Assembly (NCBI RefSeq): GCF_040066175.1
Contig: NZ_JBEAAM010000014.1
Coordinates: 56,437-120,436, forward strand
DNA: 64,000 nt
DNA from: Solimonas sp040066175
Lineage (GTDB): Bacteria; Pseudomonadota; Gammaproteobacteria; Nevskiales; Nevskiaceae
Direction of reading: 5' to 3'
This document shows, in pieces, positions 10,902 to 19,396 of the stretch. Under the pieces are notes generated by a model that ran no database searches, was not told the DNA's origin, and saw only the letters and a list, made by a program, of their open reading frames with translations. Each line of letters starts with the position of its first letter. Positions within the stretch are counted from its first letter, which is position 1. Both the position numbers and the translations under genes were made by a program.

Positions 10902-12341
10902 ATGACCGACCGCCTTGCCCTCGCCCGCCGCAGCCTGCTCGAACCCACCGGGCTCGACGAACGTTCGATCGAGCAGGTGCTCGACCGGCTGATGAAGCCC
11001 GGCGTCGATGCCGCCGACCTCTATTTCGAACAGGCCCTGACCGAAACCTGGTCGCTCGAGGACGGACTGGTGAAATCCGGCGCGCACCATGTCGAGCAGG
11101 GCGTGGGCGTGCGCGCCTGCGCCGGCGAGAAGCAGGGACTCGCATACTCCGACGCGATCGAGCTGCCGGCGCTGGTCGATGCCGCGCAGGCGGCCGGTGC
11201 GATCGTGCGCCACGGCCAGCAGGGACGCGTGCAGGCGCGCGGCACGCGGCAGGCGCAGCCGCTGTATCCGGCGCTCAATCCGCTGCACACCCTCGAAGCG
11301 CCCGCGAAGCTCGACCTGCTGCACCGCGCCGACCGCGCAGCGCGCGCCGCGGACACGCGCGTGATCCAGGTGATGGTGTCGCTGTCCGCGAATGCGGAGA
11401 CCATCCTGGTCGCCGCGACCGACGGCACCTTCGGTGCCGACATCCGTCCGTTGGTGCGCATGGACGTCAGTGTGATCGTTGAACACGCCGGCCGCCGCGA
11501 GCAGGGTCATGCCGGCATGGGCGGGCGCGGTGCGTATCTGGATTTTCTCGGCGGCGATGCCCCGGAGCGCCTCGCCCGCGAGGCGGTGCGGCTGGCGCTG
11601 GTGCAGCTCGAAGCCGTCGCCGCGCCGGCCGGTACGATGACGGTCGTCCTCGGCCCCGGCTGGCCGGGCGTGCTGCTGCACGAGGCGATCGGCCACGGCC
11701 TCGAAGGCGATTTCAATCGCAAGGGCACGTCGGCGTTCTCCGGGCGCATCGGCCAGCCGGTGGCCTCGAGCCTGTGCACCGTCGTCGATGACGGCACGCT
11801 GCCCGGACGGCGCGGCTCGCTGTCGGTGGATGACGAGGGCACGCCGACGCAGTGCACGACGCTGATCGAGAACGGCATCCTGCGCGGCTATCTCCAGGAC
11901 AAGCTCAATGCGCGGCTGATGGGCATGGCACCGACCGGCAACGGCCGCCGCGAATCCTACGCCGCGCTGCCGATGCCGCGCATGACCAACACCTACATGC
12001 TGCCGGGCGCGCACGATCCGCAGGAGATCATCGCCTCGGTGGAGCGCGGCCTGTACGCGGTCAACTTCGGCGGCGGTCAGGTCGATATCACCAGCGGCAA
12101 CTTCGTGTTCTCGACCTCCGAGGCCTACCTGATCGAGAACGGCCGCGTCACGCGCCCGGTCAAGGGTGCGACGCTGATCGGCAACGGGCCGGACGTGCTC
12201 GGTCGCGTGTCGATGGTCGGCAACGACCTCAAGCTCGATGCCGGCGTCGGCGTCTGCGGCAAGGACGGCCAGAGCGTGCCGGTCGGCGTCGGCCAGCCGA
12301 CGCTGAAGATCGACGGCATGACGGTGGGCGGGACGGGCTGA
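10902..12341 (+). CDS. tldD: TldD, zinc metalloprotease subunit
   Basis: TldD forms a heterodimer with TldE/PmbA that degrades small peptides and matures microcin-type products. The 479-residue protein has the HExxxH zinc motif at His260-Glu261 to His265 (LLHEAIGHGLEGDF) and the Gly-rich C-terminal region typical of the family. The ATG giving MTDRLALARR was chosen; the longer frame overlaps nit2. TldE/PmbA is not in the window, as is common because it is often encoded elsewhere. Confidence 0.95.
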   Translation: MTDRLALARRSLLEPTGLDERSIEQVLDRLMKPGVDAADLYFEQALTETWSLEDGLVKSGAHHVEQGVGVRACAGEKQGLAYSDAIELPALVDAAQAAGAIVRHGQQGRVQARGTRQAQPLYPALNPLHTLEAPAKLDLLHRADRAARAADTRVIQVMVSLSANAETILVAATDGTFGADIRPLVRMDVSVIVEHAGRREQGHAGMGGRGAYLDFLGGDAPERLAREAVRLALVQLEAVAAPAGTMTVVLGPGWPGVLLHEAIGHGLEGDFNRKGTSAFSGRIGQPVASSLCTVVDDGTLPGRRGSLSVDDEGTPTQCTTLIENGILRGYLQDKLNARLMGMAPTGNGRRESYAALPMPRMTNTYMLPGAHDPQEIIASVERGLYAVNFGGGQVDITSGNFVFSTSEAYLIENGRVTRPVKGATLIGNGPDVLGRVSMVGNDLKLDAGVGVCGKDGQSVPVGVGQPTLKIDGMTVGGTG

Positions 12342-12379
12342 GAAGCGGCTGCAGGGTGCAGGTCGCAGCAACGGCTCCT

Positions 12380-12401
12380 GCTGCGGTCTGCGGACCGCAG
12401 C
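12380..12401 (+). terminator. Stem-loop after tldD
   Basis: A perfect 9-bp inverted repeat (GCTGCGGTC / GACCGCAGC) with a 4-base loop lies 38 bases after the tldD stop. There is no T tract, so it is either a weak or Rho-assisted terminator or simply an RNA 3'-end stabiliser. Confidence 0.4.
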
Positions 12402-12423
12402 CGCCGTCGAGGCCTGCCGGCGG

Positions 12424-12451
12424 TTGACGTTGCCGTCCGCGCCGCTAAAGT
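12424..12451 (+). promoter_or_regulatory. Predicted sigma-70 promoter of rsmD, nearly leaderless
   Basis: TTGACG (12424-12429) and TAAAGT (12446-12451) are separated by 16 bases. With usual spacing the transcript would begin at about 12458, one base before the rsmD ATG, so the mRNA would have almost no 5' leader. No Shine-Dalgarno is needed or seen. Confidence 0.5.
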
Positions 12452-12458
12452 CGGCGGC

Positions 12459-13043
12459 ATGGCAACCCGAGCGGAAGGAAAGCTGAGAGTCATCGGCGGC
12501 CAGTGGCGCTCGCGCGTCATCGACTTCGACGCTGCCGATGGCGTGCGCGCGACGCCGGATCGTGTACGCCAGACCGTCTTCGACTGGCTCGCGCCGGTGA
12601 TCGAAGGTGCACGCTGCCTCGACCTGTTCGCCGGCAGTGGCGCGATGGGCATCGAGGCGCTGTCGCGCGGTGCCGCGCACTGCACCTTCGTCGATCAGGG
12701 TGCGCGCCAGTGCCAGCGCATCAAGTCGAGCTTGCTGACGCTCAAGGCACAGCACACCGACGTGGTGCCGATGGACGCGATCTATTTCCTGCAGCAGACC
12801 TGGCACCGCTATCACGTGGTGTTTCTCGACCCGCCGTTCGAATCTGATCTGCTCGGCCGCGCGCTGGTCGAGCTGCCCAAGGTTCTGCATCCGGAGAACC
12901 GGATCTTCATCGAATGGCCGCTGCGCAAGCCGCCGACGCTGCCGGAGGGCTATGGACCGTTGCGCGAGAAGCAGGCGGGCCAGGTCGGGTTCGGCCTGTG
13001 GACGTACCATGCACCGGGCGGCCACAAGGCCGCGCACGCCTGA
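12459..13043 (+). CDS. rsmD: 16S rRNA (guanine966-N2)-methyltransferase RsmD
   Basis: RsmD methylates N2 of G966 in 16S rRNA using S-adenosylmethionine. The 194-residue protein carries the N-terminal LRVIGGQWRSR signature, SAM-binding motif I LDLFAGSGAMGIEALSRGA (about residues 54-72) and the catalytic DPPF at 124-127. A -10 element abuts its ATG. It is followed 32 bases later by coaD, a very common pairing. Confidence 0.95.
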   Translation: MATRAEGKLRVIGGQWRSRVIDFDAADGVRATPDRVRQTVFDWLAPVIEGARCLDLFAGSGAMGIEALSRGAAHCTFVDQGARQCQRIKSSLLTLKAQHTDVVPMDAIYFLQQTWHRYHVVFLDPPFESDLLGRALVELPKVLHPENRIFIEWPLRKPPTLPEGYGPLREKQAGQVGFGLWTYHAPGGHKAAHA

Positions 13044-13075
13044 TCGCTGCGCGCGATCGCCGTCTGGGAGATTCC

Positions 13076-13558
13076 ATGATCAAGGCTGCGTACAGCGGCA
13101 CCTTCGACCCGATCACGTACGGGCACTTCGACATCATCGGCCGCGCCGCGCGCATGTTTCCGCGCCTGATCGTCGCCGTTGGCCTCAATCCGGCGAAGAA
13201 TCCGCGCTTCGATCTCGACGAGCGCGTCGCGCTGATCCGCGAAGTCGTGCGTGACCTGCGCAACGTCGAGGTCAAGGGCTTTTCCGGCCTGGTGGTCGAT
13301 TTCGCGCGCGACAACGGAGTGTCCGTACTGGTGCGCGGCGTGCGCACCGTCGGCGACTTCGACTACGAGAAGCAGATGGCGGTGATGAACCGCGATCTGT
13401 ATGCCGATCTGGACACGGTGATGCTGGCGCCGTCGCCGCAGTACGCGCACCTGTCGTCGTCGCTGGTGCGCGAACTCGCCGGCCTCGGCGCGCCGGTCGA
13501 GAAGCTCGTGCCGCCGGCGGTGGTGTCGGCGCTCAAGGCACGGGTCGGACGCAAATAG
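13076..13558 (+). CDS. coaD: Phosphopantetheine adenylyltransferase
   Basis: CoaD makes dephospho-CoA from 4'-phosphopantetheine and ATP, the penultimate step of coenzyme A synthesis. The 160-residue length is standard. The nucleotidyltransferase motif is SGTFDPITYGHFDII (TxxH with His17), and the second signature is HLSSSLVREL near residue 132. The start was placed at the ATG with GGGAG five bases upstream, not at the longer overlapping frame inside rsmD. Confidence 0.96.
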   Translation: MIKAAYSGTFDPITYGHFDIIGRAARMFPRLIVAVGLNPAKNPRFDLDERVALIREVVRDLRNVEVKGFSGLVVDFARDNGVSVLVRGVRTVGDFDYEKQMAVMNRDLYADLDTVMLAPSPQYAHLSSSLVRELAGLGAPVEKLVPPAVVSALKARVGRK

Positions 13559-13583
13559 GGCGCTGCTGTCCGGCGCGCACCGG

Positions 13584-13589
13584 TAAACT
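13584..13589 (+). promoter_or_regulatory. -10 element TAAACT of yfhL, predicted leaderless start
   Basis: TAAACT ends exactly seven bases before the yfhL ATG, so the predicted transcription start is the A of that ATG. The context GGTAAACTGGCGCCATGG resembles the rsmD start region. No clear -35 is visible. Confidence 0.4.
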
Positions 13590-13595
13590 GGCGCC

Positions 13596-13862
13596 ATGGC
13601 GCTGAAGATCACCGACGAATGCATCAACTGCGACGTCTGCGAGCCGGTGTGCCCGAACCACGCGATCGCGCAGGGGCCGGTGATCTACGAGATCGATCCG
13701 GCGCTGTGCACGGAGTGCGTCGGCCACTTCGACAAGCCGCAGTGCCAGCTCGTGTGTCCGGTCAACTGCATTCCGCTCGATCCGGATCACGCCGAAACGC
13801 GCGAGCAGCTGATGGACAAGTACCGCCGACTGATGACGCTCGATACCGGGGGATCACGATGA
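13596..13862 (+). CDS. yfhL: YfhL-family 2[4Fe-4S] ferredoxin
   Basis: This 88-residue ferredoxin binds two [4Fe-4S] clusters. The first motif is Cys9, Cys12, Cys15 and Cys19; the second uses Cys38, Cys41, Cys50 and Cys54 with the family's insertion between the second and third cysteine, and a further Cys58. This Alvin/YfhL type is a low-potential cytoplasmic electron carrier found in many proteobacteria, often near coaD as here. Its stop overlaps the ggt start (ATGA), although the two functions have no obvious link. Confidence 0.93.
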   Translation: MALKITDECINCDVCEPVCPNHAIAQGPVIYEIDPALCTECVGHFDKPQCQLVCPVNCIPLDPDHAETREQLMDKYRRLMTLDTGGSR

Positions 13863-15553
13863 TCCGCCGTGGCCTTGCAGCGCTGTGCATCGCGCTGGCC
13901 TGGACCGTCGCGCAGGCGACGCCGGCCGAGCCGCTGCCGCCCGGATCGGCCTGCGCGACTGCGCATCCGCTGGCGACGCAGGCCTGCCTGCGCGTGCTCG
14001 GCGACGGCGGCAATGCCTTCGACGCGGCCGTCGCGGCCAGTGCCGCGCTCGCGGTGGTCGAGCCGACCGGCTCGGGCCTGGGCGGCGGCGGCTTCTGGCT
14101 GCTGCATCGCGCCGCCGATCGCCTCGACGTGTTCGTCGATGGCCGCGAGACCGCGCCGGCACGCGCGACGCGCGACATGTACGTGGGCACGGACGGCAAG
14201 CCGGACGACCGGCGCTCGCGCGATGGCGCGCTTGCCGCGGCGATTCCCGGCGAGCCGGCGGCGCTGGAGCACATCGCACGCCGCTACGGCAGCAAGCCGC
14301 TGGCCGAGCTGTTGCAGCCGGCGATCGCCTACGCACGCGACGGTTTCACCGTGGACGCCAAGCTCGCGCAGGCCATCACCGCGCAGCAGGCGCGCCTGTC
14401 GTGGGCTGCGAAGAAGGTGTTTGCGCCGGACGAAGTGCCGCTGGGCGAGGGCGCGCTGCTGCGTCAGCCGGATCTGGCGTGGACGCTGGAACGGCTGGCC
14501 CGGGACGGGCGCCGCGGGTTCTATGAAGGCGAGGTCGCCGAGCGCCTGCTGCAGGCGGTCGAGCGCACCGGCGGCATCTGGAGCGCGGAGGATCTGCGCC
14601 GCTACACGGTGGTCGAGCGCGAACCGCTGGTGACGTACTTCCGCGGCTATCGCATCGTCGGCGCGCCGCCGCCGTCGGCGGGTGGTGTCGCGCTCGCGCA
14701 GGTGTTCCAGCAGCTCGAAGTCCTGGGCTGGCGCGACGACGGCAGCCTGCGGTCCCGGCACCTGCTGATCGAGTCATTGCGCCGGGCCTATCGCGACCGC
14801 GCCGAGTTCCTCGGTGATCCCGATTTCGTGCCGATCCCGCTGCAGCGCCTGACCGGGCGCAGCCGCGCGATCCGCCTGGCGTCGGGCATCGTGCCGGATC
14901 GCGCGACGCCCAGCGCCAGCCTGACCCCGGCGCCGCTCACCGTCGAGGGTACCGACACGACGCACCTGTCGGTGCTTGACGCGCAGGGCAACCGCGTCGC
15001 CGCGACGCTGTCGATCAACCTGCCGTTCGGATCCGGCTTCATGGCGCCGGGCACCGGCGTGCTGCTCAACGACGAGATGGACGACTTCGCGACCGCACCG
15101 GGGCAGCCCAACGCCTACGGGCTGGTCGGCGGCGAGGCCAACGCGATCGCGCCGAACAAGCGTCCGCTGTCGTCGATGACGCCGAGCTTCGTCGAGGGGC
15201 CGCGCGGCTTGCTGATCATCGGCACGCCCGGCGGCAGCCGCATCATCACGATGGTCATCCAGGGCATCCTCGGCTGGATCGGTGGGCTCGATGCCGCGGC
15301 GATCGTCGCGCAGCCCCGCCTGCATCACCAGTATCTGCCCGATATCGTGCAGATCGAGCCGGGCTATGCCGGCGACGTCGAGGGTCTGCGCCAGCTCGGC
15401 CACGATCTGCGGATGCTGGAACAGCCCTGGGGCAACCTGCAGGTCGTGGCCTGGGACGTGCAGGCCGACCGGCTCGAGGCGGCCAGCGATCCGCGCGGCG
15501 TCGGCGCGGCCGGCGTGCAGCGGTCCATGCCGGTCGCACCACCGGAGCCTTAG
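13859..15553 (+). CDS. ggt: Gamma-glutamyltransferase, periplasmic
   Basis: GGT hydrolyses or transfers the gamma-glutamyl group of glutathione in the periplasm and is an Ntn-hydrolase that cleaves itself. The 564-residue precursor begins with a Sec signal (about residues 1-20, ending AQA). The catalytic threonine that starts the small subunit is Thr367 in GTDTTHLSV, giving chains of about 366 and 198 residues. The oxyanion region is seen as PLSSMTPSF. It is coupled to yfhL and lies just upstream of an ExbB/ExbD/TonB set, suggesting shared transcription. Confidence 0.93.
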   Translation: MIRRGLAALCIALAWTVAQATPAEPLPPGSACATAHPLATQACLRVLGDGGNAFDAAVAASAALAVVEPTGSGLGGGGFWLLHRAADRLDVFVDGRETAPARATRDMYVGTDGKPDDRRSRDGALAAAIPGEPAALEHIARRYGSKPLAELLQPAIAYARDGFTVDAKLAQAITAQQARLSWAAKKVFAPDEVPLGEGALLRQPDLAWTLERLARDGRRGFYEGEVAERLLQAVERTGGIWSAEDLRRYTVVEREPLVTYFRGYRIVGAPPPSAGGVALAQVFQQLEVLGWRDDGSLRSRHLLIESLRRAYRDRAEFLGDPDFVPIPLQRLTGRSRAIRLASGIVPDRATPSASLTPAPLTVEGTDTTHLSVLDAQGNRVAATLSINLPFGSGFMAPGTGVLLNDEMDDFATAPGQPNAYGLVGGEANAIAPNKRPLSSMTPSFVEGPRGLLIIGTPGGSRIITMVIQGILGWIGGLDAAAIVAQPRLHHQYLPDIVQIEPGYAGDVEGLRQLGHDLRMLEQPWGNLQVVAWDVQADRLEAASDPRGVGAAGVQRSMPVAPPEP

Positions 15554-15555
15554 CG

Positions 15556-16170
15556 ATGCTGCTCGAATGGCTGCGGCTGGGCGGATTGCCGATGGCGCTG
15601 CTGCTCGTGCTGTCGCTGGCGGCCGCGACGGTGGCGATCGTCAAGTTCTGGGAACTGTGGGAATGGCGCTACACGCGCCTGTCGCCGGCGTGGCGCCATG
15701 CGCGCGTCGATCTGGCGCTGGCGCAGCTGGGCGCCGAGCGTTCGCCGCTGGCTGCGGTGCTCGCGGCCGCGCTGGCCGCGCTCGCCGACCCCGGGGTCAG
15801 CGAGGCGCAGGCGCGTGAACGCACCGAGCAGGCTGCGGCCGCGGCGCTGGAGCGCCTGCGCAGGGGCCTGCGCCTTCTCGAAGTCATCGCCCAGCTCTCG
15901 CCGCTGCTGGGCCTGTTCGGCACCGTACTGGGCATGATCGACTCGTTCCGCGCGCTCCAGGATGCCGGCGGCGACGTGCAGCCGGCGCTGCTGGCTGCGG
16001 GCATCTGGCAGGCGCTGCTGACCACCGCGGCCGGGCTGGCGATCGCGATCCCGGTGATCGCGGCGCTCGGTGCGCTGGAGCGGCTCGTCGATGACCAGCG
16101 CCTGGCGCTGGAGATGGAGCTGACCCGGCTGTTCACGCAGCCGCGCGCGCAGTGGCGCCATGCGGCTTGA
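15556..16170 (+). CDS. exbB: ExbB/TolQ/MotA-family proton channel protein
   Basis: This 204-residue inner-membrane protein has three hydrophobic segments, at about residues 8-28, 112-132 and 147-170, the ExbB/TolQ layout. The conserved core reads LLEVIAQLSPLLGLFGTVLGMIDSF and later GIWQALLTTAAGLAIAIPV. With ExbD it converts proton flow into movement of a TonB-like partner. It starts two bases after ggt and overlaps the following exbD by 11 bases. Confidence 0.9.
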   Translation: MLLEWLRLGGLPMALLLVLSLAAATVAIVKFWELWEWRYTRLSPAWRHARVDLALAQLGAERSPLAAVLAAALAALADPGVSEAQARERTEQAAAAALERLRRGLRLLEVIAQLSPLLGLFGTVLGMIDSFRALQDAGGDVQPALLAAGIWQALLTTAAGLAIAIPVIAALGALERLVDDQRLALEMELTRLFTQPRAQWRHAA

Positions 16171-16534
16171 TCGGGGCGCGCAGCGCCGCGTGGTCCCCGG
16201 ACTGACCGCGCTGGTGGACGTGGTGTTCATCCTGCTGTTCTTCTTCATGCTGGCGGCGCGGCCGCCGCCGCCCCGCGCGCTCGATCTGCAGATGGGCCCG
16301 TCCGTCGATCCGGCGGCCGCCGCGCCCGCGGAAGCCGTCGTGCTGCGCGGCGGGCGCCTGCGCTGGGCGGGCCGCGAGTGGGCGGCGGCCGAACTCGCCG
16401 CCGAGCTGCACGCGCGGCGCGCACGGAGCGTGCCGCTGGCGGCCGAGCCGGCGGCGCGGCTGCAGGATCTGTTGCAGGCCTTCGATGCCTTGCGCGCCGC
16501 CGGCCTCGGCGTCGAGCTCGCGGGGGCGGCATGA
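16160..16534 (+). CDS. exbD: ExbD/TolR-family protein 1
   Basis: This 124-residue protein has a single N-terminal membrane helix (about residues 15-34) with the essential channel aspartate in ALVDVVFILLFFFML (Asp20), then a short periplasmic domain. It is the proton-channel partner of ExbB. This is the first of two adjacent exbD-like genes; the coding regions before and after both overlap it. Confidence 0.9.
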   Translation: MRLDRGAQRRVVPGLTALVDVVFILLFFFMLAARPPPPRALDLQMGPSVDPAAAAPAEAVVLRGGRLRWAGREWAAAELAAELHARRARSVPLAAEPAARLQDLLQAFDALRAAGLGVELAGAA

Positions 16535-16920
16535 GGCTGCGCCGGACGCTGCGGCCGCGCCCGGTGGCCGACATGCTGCCGATCCTCAACGTCGTCCTGT
16601 TGCTGCTGGCGTTCTTCCTGATGCTGGTGCGCTTCGCGCCGGCTGGGGTGCGCGGGGCCGAGCTGCCGCGCAGCGCCGCCGGCGCGCCCGACCGCAGTGG
16701 CCTGCCGCTGCTCACGCTGGACGCGGACGGGCGGCTGGCCGCGGGTCCCGATCCGCTCGCGGACGCGCAGCTCGGCGAGTGGCTGCGGCGCACGCAGGCG
16801 GATGGCGTGCGGCTGCAGGCGCATCCCTCCGTGTCTGCGGTGCGCACGATCGCGGTCATCGGCATCCTGCACGCGGCCGGTGCGCGGCGCGTACTGATGC
16901 TGGTGACGAACGCGCCATGA
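16531..16920 (+). CDS. ExbD/TolR-family protein 2
   Basis: This 129-residue protein is a second ExbD-like subunit, with a membrane helix at about residues 15-35 (MLPILNVVLLLLAFFLML) and a periplasmic domain. The channel aspartate found in the first copy (LVDVVFI) is Asn21 here (ILNVVLL). Asp14 in VADMLP lies just before the helix, so this copy may have lost direct proton transfer and act as the asymmetric partner of the ExbD dimer. It overlaps both neighbours by ATGA. Confidence 0.85.
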   Translation: MRLRRTLRPRPVADMLPILNVVLLLLAFFLMLVRFAPAGVRGAELPRSAAGAPDRSGLPLLTLDADGRLAAGPDPLADAQLGEWLRRTQADGVRLQAHPSVSAVRTIAVIGILHAAGARRVLMLVTNAP

Positions 16921-17450
16921 CGCGGACGATCGATCGGCGCTGGCCGCTGGCCCTGGGCATCGCGCTGCTGCTGCACCTGCCGCTGCTGCGCATCGGCGCG
17001 CCGGACGGGCGGGCCTACGGCCAGGACACGCCGGGGACGGGGCGCGGCGCCGGCCGCGACAGGGTCACGGTCTACGAGCTGCGCTTTTCGGCACCGGTCC
17101 AGCGTCCGGGGGCGGTGTCAATCGCGGCGCCGGCCGCGGACACCCCGACGGCGGCCGCGGCGCAGCAGATCCGCGATGCGGGTGGCGGCGGTCGTGGCGG
17201 CTATTACGCGGAGCTGCGCGTCCACCTGCAGCGGTTCCGGCGCCCGCTCCAGGCGCAGACGGCAGGCCCGCGCACCGCCGTCGTCCGTTTCCGCGTCGAT
17301 GGCGACGGCGCTGTGGCGGCACTGGCGCTGCAACAGAGCAGCGGCGATCCATACCTCGATGCCGAGGCGCTGGACCTGCTGCGGCGTGCGGCGCCGGTGC
17401 CGCGTCCGCCGCGGCCGCTGCAGCTGACCGTGCCGATCGCGTTCGAGTGA
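16917..17450 (+). CDS. Short TonB-like energy-transducing protein
   Basis: This 177-residue protein has a short cytoplasmic N terminus, a single membrane helix (about residues 10-27), a brief Gly/Ala-rich linker without the Pro-Lys repeats of classical TonB, and a C-terminal TonB-like domain (about 100-177; TAVVRFRVDGDGAVAALALQ and SSGDPYLDAEALDLLRRA). It would couple the adjacent ExbB/ExbD motor to an outer-membrane partner. With so short a linker it may not reach far across the periplasm. No TonB-dependent receptor gene is in the window. Confidence 0.8.
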   Translation: MTRTIDRRWPLALGIALLLHLPLLRIGAPDGRAYGQDTPGTGRGAGRDRVTVYELRFSAPVQRPGAVSIAAPAADTPTAAAAQQIRDAGGGGRGGYYAELRVHLQRFRRPLQAQTAGPRTAVVRFRVDGDGAVAALALQQSSGDPYLDAEALDLLRRAAPVPRPPRPLQLTVPIAFE

Positions 17451-17453
17451 GCC

Positions 17454-18458
17454 TTACGCGCCCCGCGCCAGTGTCGCGGTACGCCGTGGCGCGGCGCGCA
17501 GCGGGCGTCGCGGCCGGCTACTGCCGACGATCCGGCGCAGGCGCTCGGCATTGATCGCCTGCGGACGCCGCCGGAGATCGCCGAGCCGCCCCTGCCGTGT
17601 CAGACGTGCCACCCGTTTCAGGTGCTCGTCGATCGTCTGCACGTAGGGGTTGGGGCCGCCGAAGTGCGCGTCCAGATAGCGGTGGATGCCCTGGAAATAG
17701 CCGTCGAGGCGTTCGTCCCACAGCCTGCGGTTGAATTCCGGCGTCTTCTCCAGGAGATCCTGCGCCGAGCGGTAGATCGAGCGATGGCCATCGCCGGCCA
17801 GCCCGCACAGCGAGAATTCGCGGAACAGGAAGTCGCGGCATTTCTCCAGGTAGCAGCGGTCCGCGGTCTGCGCGAGGATGTCGGCAGTGCCGAGCATGAA
17901 GCCGAGCAGGCGGTCCTTGTGCGCCGCGACGCGGATCTGGTCGAGCGCGATCTCGTAGCCGGTGAAGTGCACCAGCCGTGAGGCCAGGCGCGCCTCGGCA
18001 CCGAAGCCGACCGTCGGCAGGAAGCCGGCGAGGAAATCGCCGCTGCGCCGCACGTGGGTCAGCGTGTACTCGGCGCCGTTGCGGGCAGCGTCGTCGGTGC
18101 GGCGGATGTACCCGGCGTCGTGGAACAGGGCGATGATGATGCCCAGTGTGGCGCGGCGCGGTCCGAGCCGTTCGCTGGCCGGTACCTCGCGCTCGTAGCC
18201 GTCGAGCAGGCGCGCCATCGCCAGCGCGCAATCCAGGCTGTGCTGCGCATCGTGATACCAGGTGTCGCAGCCGACATAGCCCGGCAGCGTGCCGGCGTAC
18301 AAGCTGGAAAAAGTGTCGAAGGCGCGCTGCAGTGGCGCCAGCGGCAGGTCGGGATAGAGCGCCGTCAGCAGCCGGCCGACGGCTGCGTACACGTCGCGCG
18401 GATGCGAGATGCGCACCGTGTCGGTGACGTCGTAATGGTTGCGCCGCCGCTGGGTCAT
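17454..18458 (-). CDS. HD-domain metal-dependent phosphohydrolase-like protein
   Basis: This 334-residue cytoplasmic protein has an HD-type metal site: His69-Asp70 in WYHDAQHS, His113-Asp114 in ALFHDAGYIRR, and a further histidine in LVHFTGYEIAL. HD proteins hydrolyse nucleotides, cyclic dinucleotides or other phosphoesters; the substrate cannot be read. No sensory or GGDEF/EAL domain is attached. It is convergent with the TonB-like gene, four bases apart. The basic C-terminal tail (last ~25 residues, Arg-rich) is unusual and may be disordered. Confidence 0.75.
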   Translation of the reverse strand: MTQRRRNHYDVTDTVRISHPRDVYAAVGRLLTALYPDLPLAPLQRAFDTFSSLYAGTLPGYVGCDTWYHDAQHSLDCALAMARLLDGYEREVPASERLGPRRATLGIIIALFHDAGYIRRTDDAARNGAEYTLTHVRRSGDFLAGFLPTVGFGAEARLASRLVHFTGYEIALDQIRVAAHKDRLLGFMLGTADILAQTADRCYLEKCRDFLFREFSLCGLAGDGHRSIYRSAQDLLEKTPEFNRRLWDERLDGYFQGIHRYLDAHFGGPNPYVQTIDEHLKRVARLTRQGRLGDLRRRPQAINAERLRRIVGSSRPRRPLRAAPRRTATLARGA

Positions 18459-18537
18459 CGCGCGCCTCCGGCGCTTCGCGGTGTGAACCCGGTCAATGTT
18501 AGACCTGCCGGCGTCGGCGTGAACAGTGAACTGCTGC

Positions 18538-19320
18538 TCAATTCGCGCTTGACGGTGTCGGAAATTCGGCGATCACCGGCGCGTGGTCGGAGGGCCGTTC
18601 CAGCTTGCGCGGCGCAACATCGACCGTGCAGGCCGTGCAGTGCGCCGCCAGCGCCGCGGACACGAGGATGTGGTCGATGCGCAGGCCCATGTTGCGGCGG
18701 AAGGCGGCCTGCCGGTAGTCCCACCAGGTGAAGCTCGCCGGCGGCTGCTCGAAGAGGCGGAAGCAGTCGCGCAGGCCGAGCGCCAGCAGCGCGCGCAAGC
18801 CCTCGCGCTCCGCTTCCGAGCACAGGATCTGTCCCTCCCAGAGCTGCGGATCGTGGGTGTCCTCGGGCGCCGGGGCGATGTTGAAGTCACCCATCACCAC
18901 GAGCTGCGGATGGCGCGCCAGCTCGCCGGCGAGGTAGTCGCGCAGCGCCGAGAGAAACCGCAGCTTGTATGCGTACTTGTCGCTGCCCACCGCCTGGCCG
19001 TTGACGACATAGACGTTGACCACGCGCACGCCGCCGATGGTGGCCGCGATCACACGCTTCTGCTCGCCATCGAATCCCGGCAGATCGCGGGCGACGTCCT
19101 GCAGGGGCTGGCGCGACAGCAGGGCGACGCCGTTGTAGGTCTTCTGGCCGTTATGGACCGCGTCGAAGCCGGCGGCCTTGAGTGCATCGAAGGGAAAGGC
19201 GTCATCGACGAGCTTGGTCTCCTGCAGTCCGATCACGTCGATCGGCTGCTGCCGGAGCCAGTCGAGCAGGTGCGGCAGCCGCACGCGCAGCGAGTTCACG
19301 TTCCAGGTCGCGATCTTCAT
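18538..19320 (-). CDS. xth: Exodeoxyribonuclease III (AP endonuclease)
   Basis: This 260-residue enzyme of the exonuclease III family repairs abasic sites and blocked 3' ends. The family motifs are intact: MKIATWNVNSLRVRL at the start, GLQETKL with the metal-binding Glu, VVMGDFNIAP and the C-terminal SDHAPVIAEF. The ATG for MKIATWN is clear; the open frame upstream of it (to 19956) is unsupported. A -10 element abuts the ATG. Confidence 0.95.
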   Translation of the reverse strand: MKIATWNVNSLRVRLPHLLDWLRQQPIDVIGLQETKLVDDAFPFDALKAAGFDAVHNGQKTYNGVALLSRQPLQDVARDLPGFDGEQKRVIAATIGGVRVVNVYVVNGQAVGSDKYAYKLRFLSALRDYLAGELARHPQLVVMGDFNIAPAPEDTHDPQLWEGQILCSEAEREGLRALLALGLRDCFRLFEQPPASFTWWDYRQAAFRRNMGLRIDHILVSAALAAHCTACTVDVAPRKLERPSDHAPVIAEFPTPSSAN

Positions 19321-19326
19321 CAGACA

Positions 19327-19332
19327 AGGATA
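19327..19332 (-). promoter_or_regulatory. -10 element TATCCT of xth, predicted leaderless start
   Basis: On the minus strand TATCCT ends seven bases before the xth ATG, so the predicted transcription start is the A of the start codon. No Shine-Dalgarno sequence is seen in the short space available. Confidence 0.4.
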
Positions 19333-19396
19333 GCCGCGCAGGCTGCCGTTGGTCAGGTCGGCATGGCCTTGCGGGGGATCGCCGATGAACCCGCCC

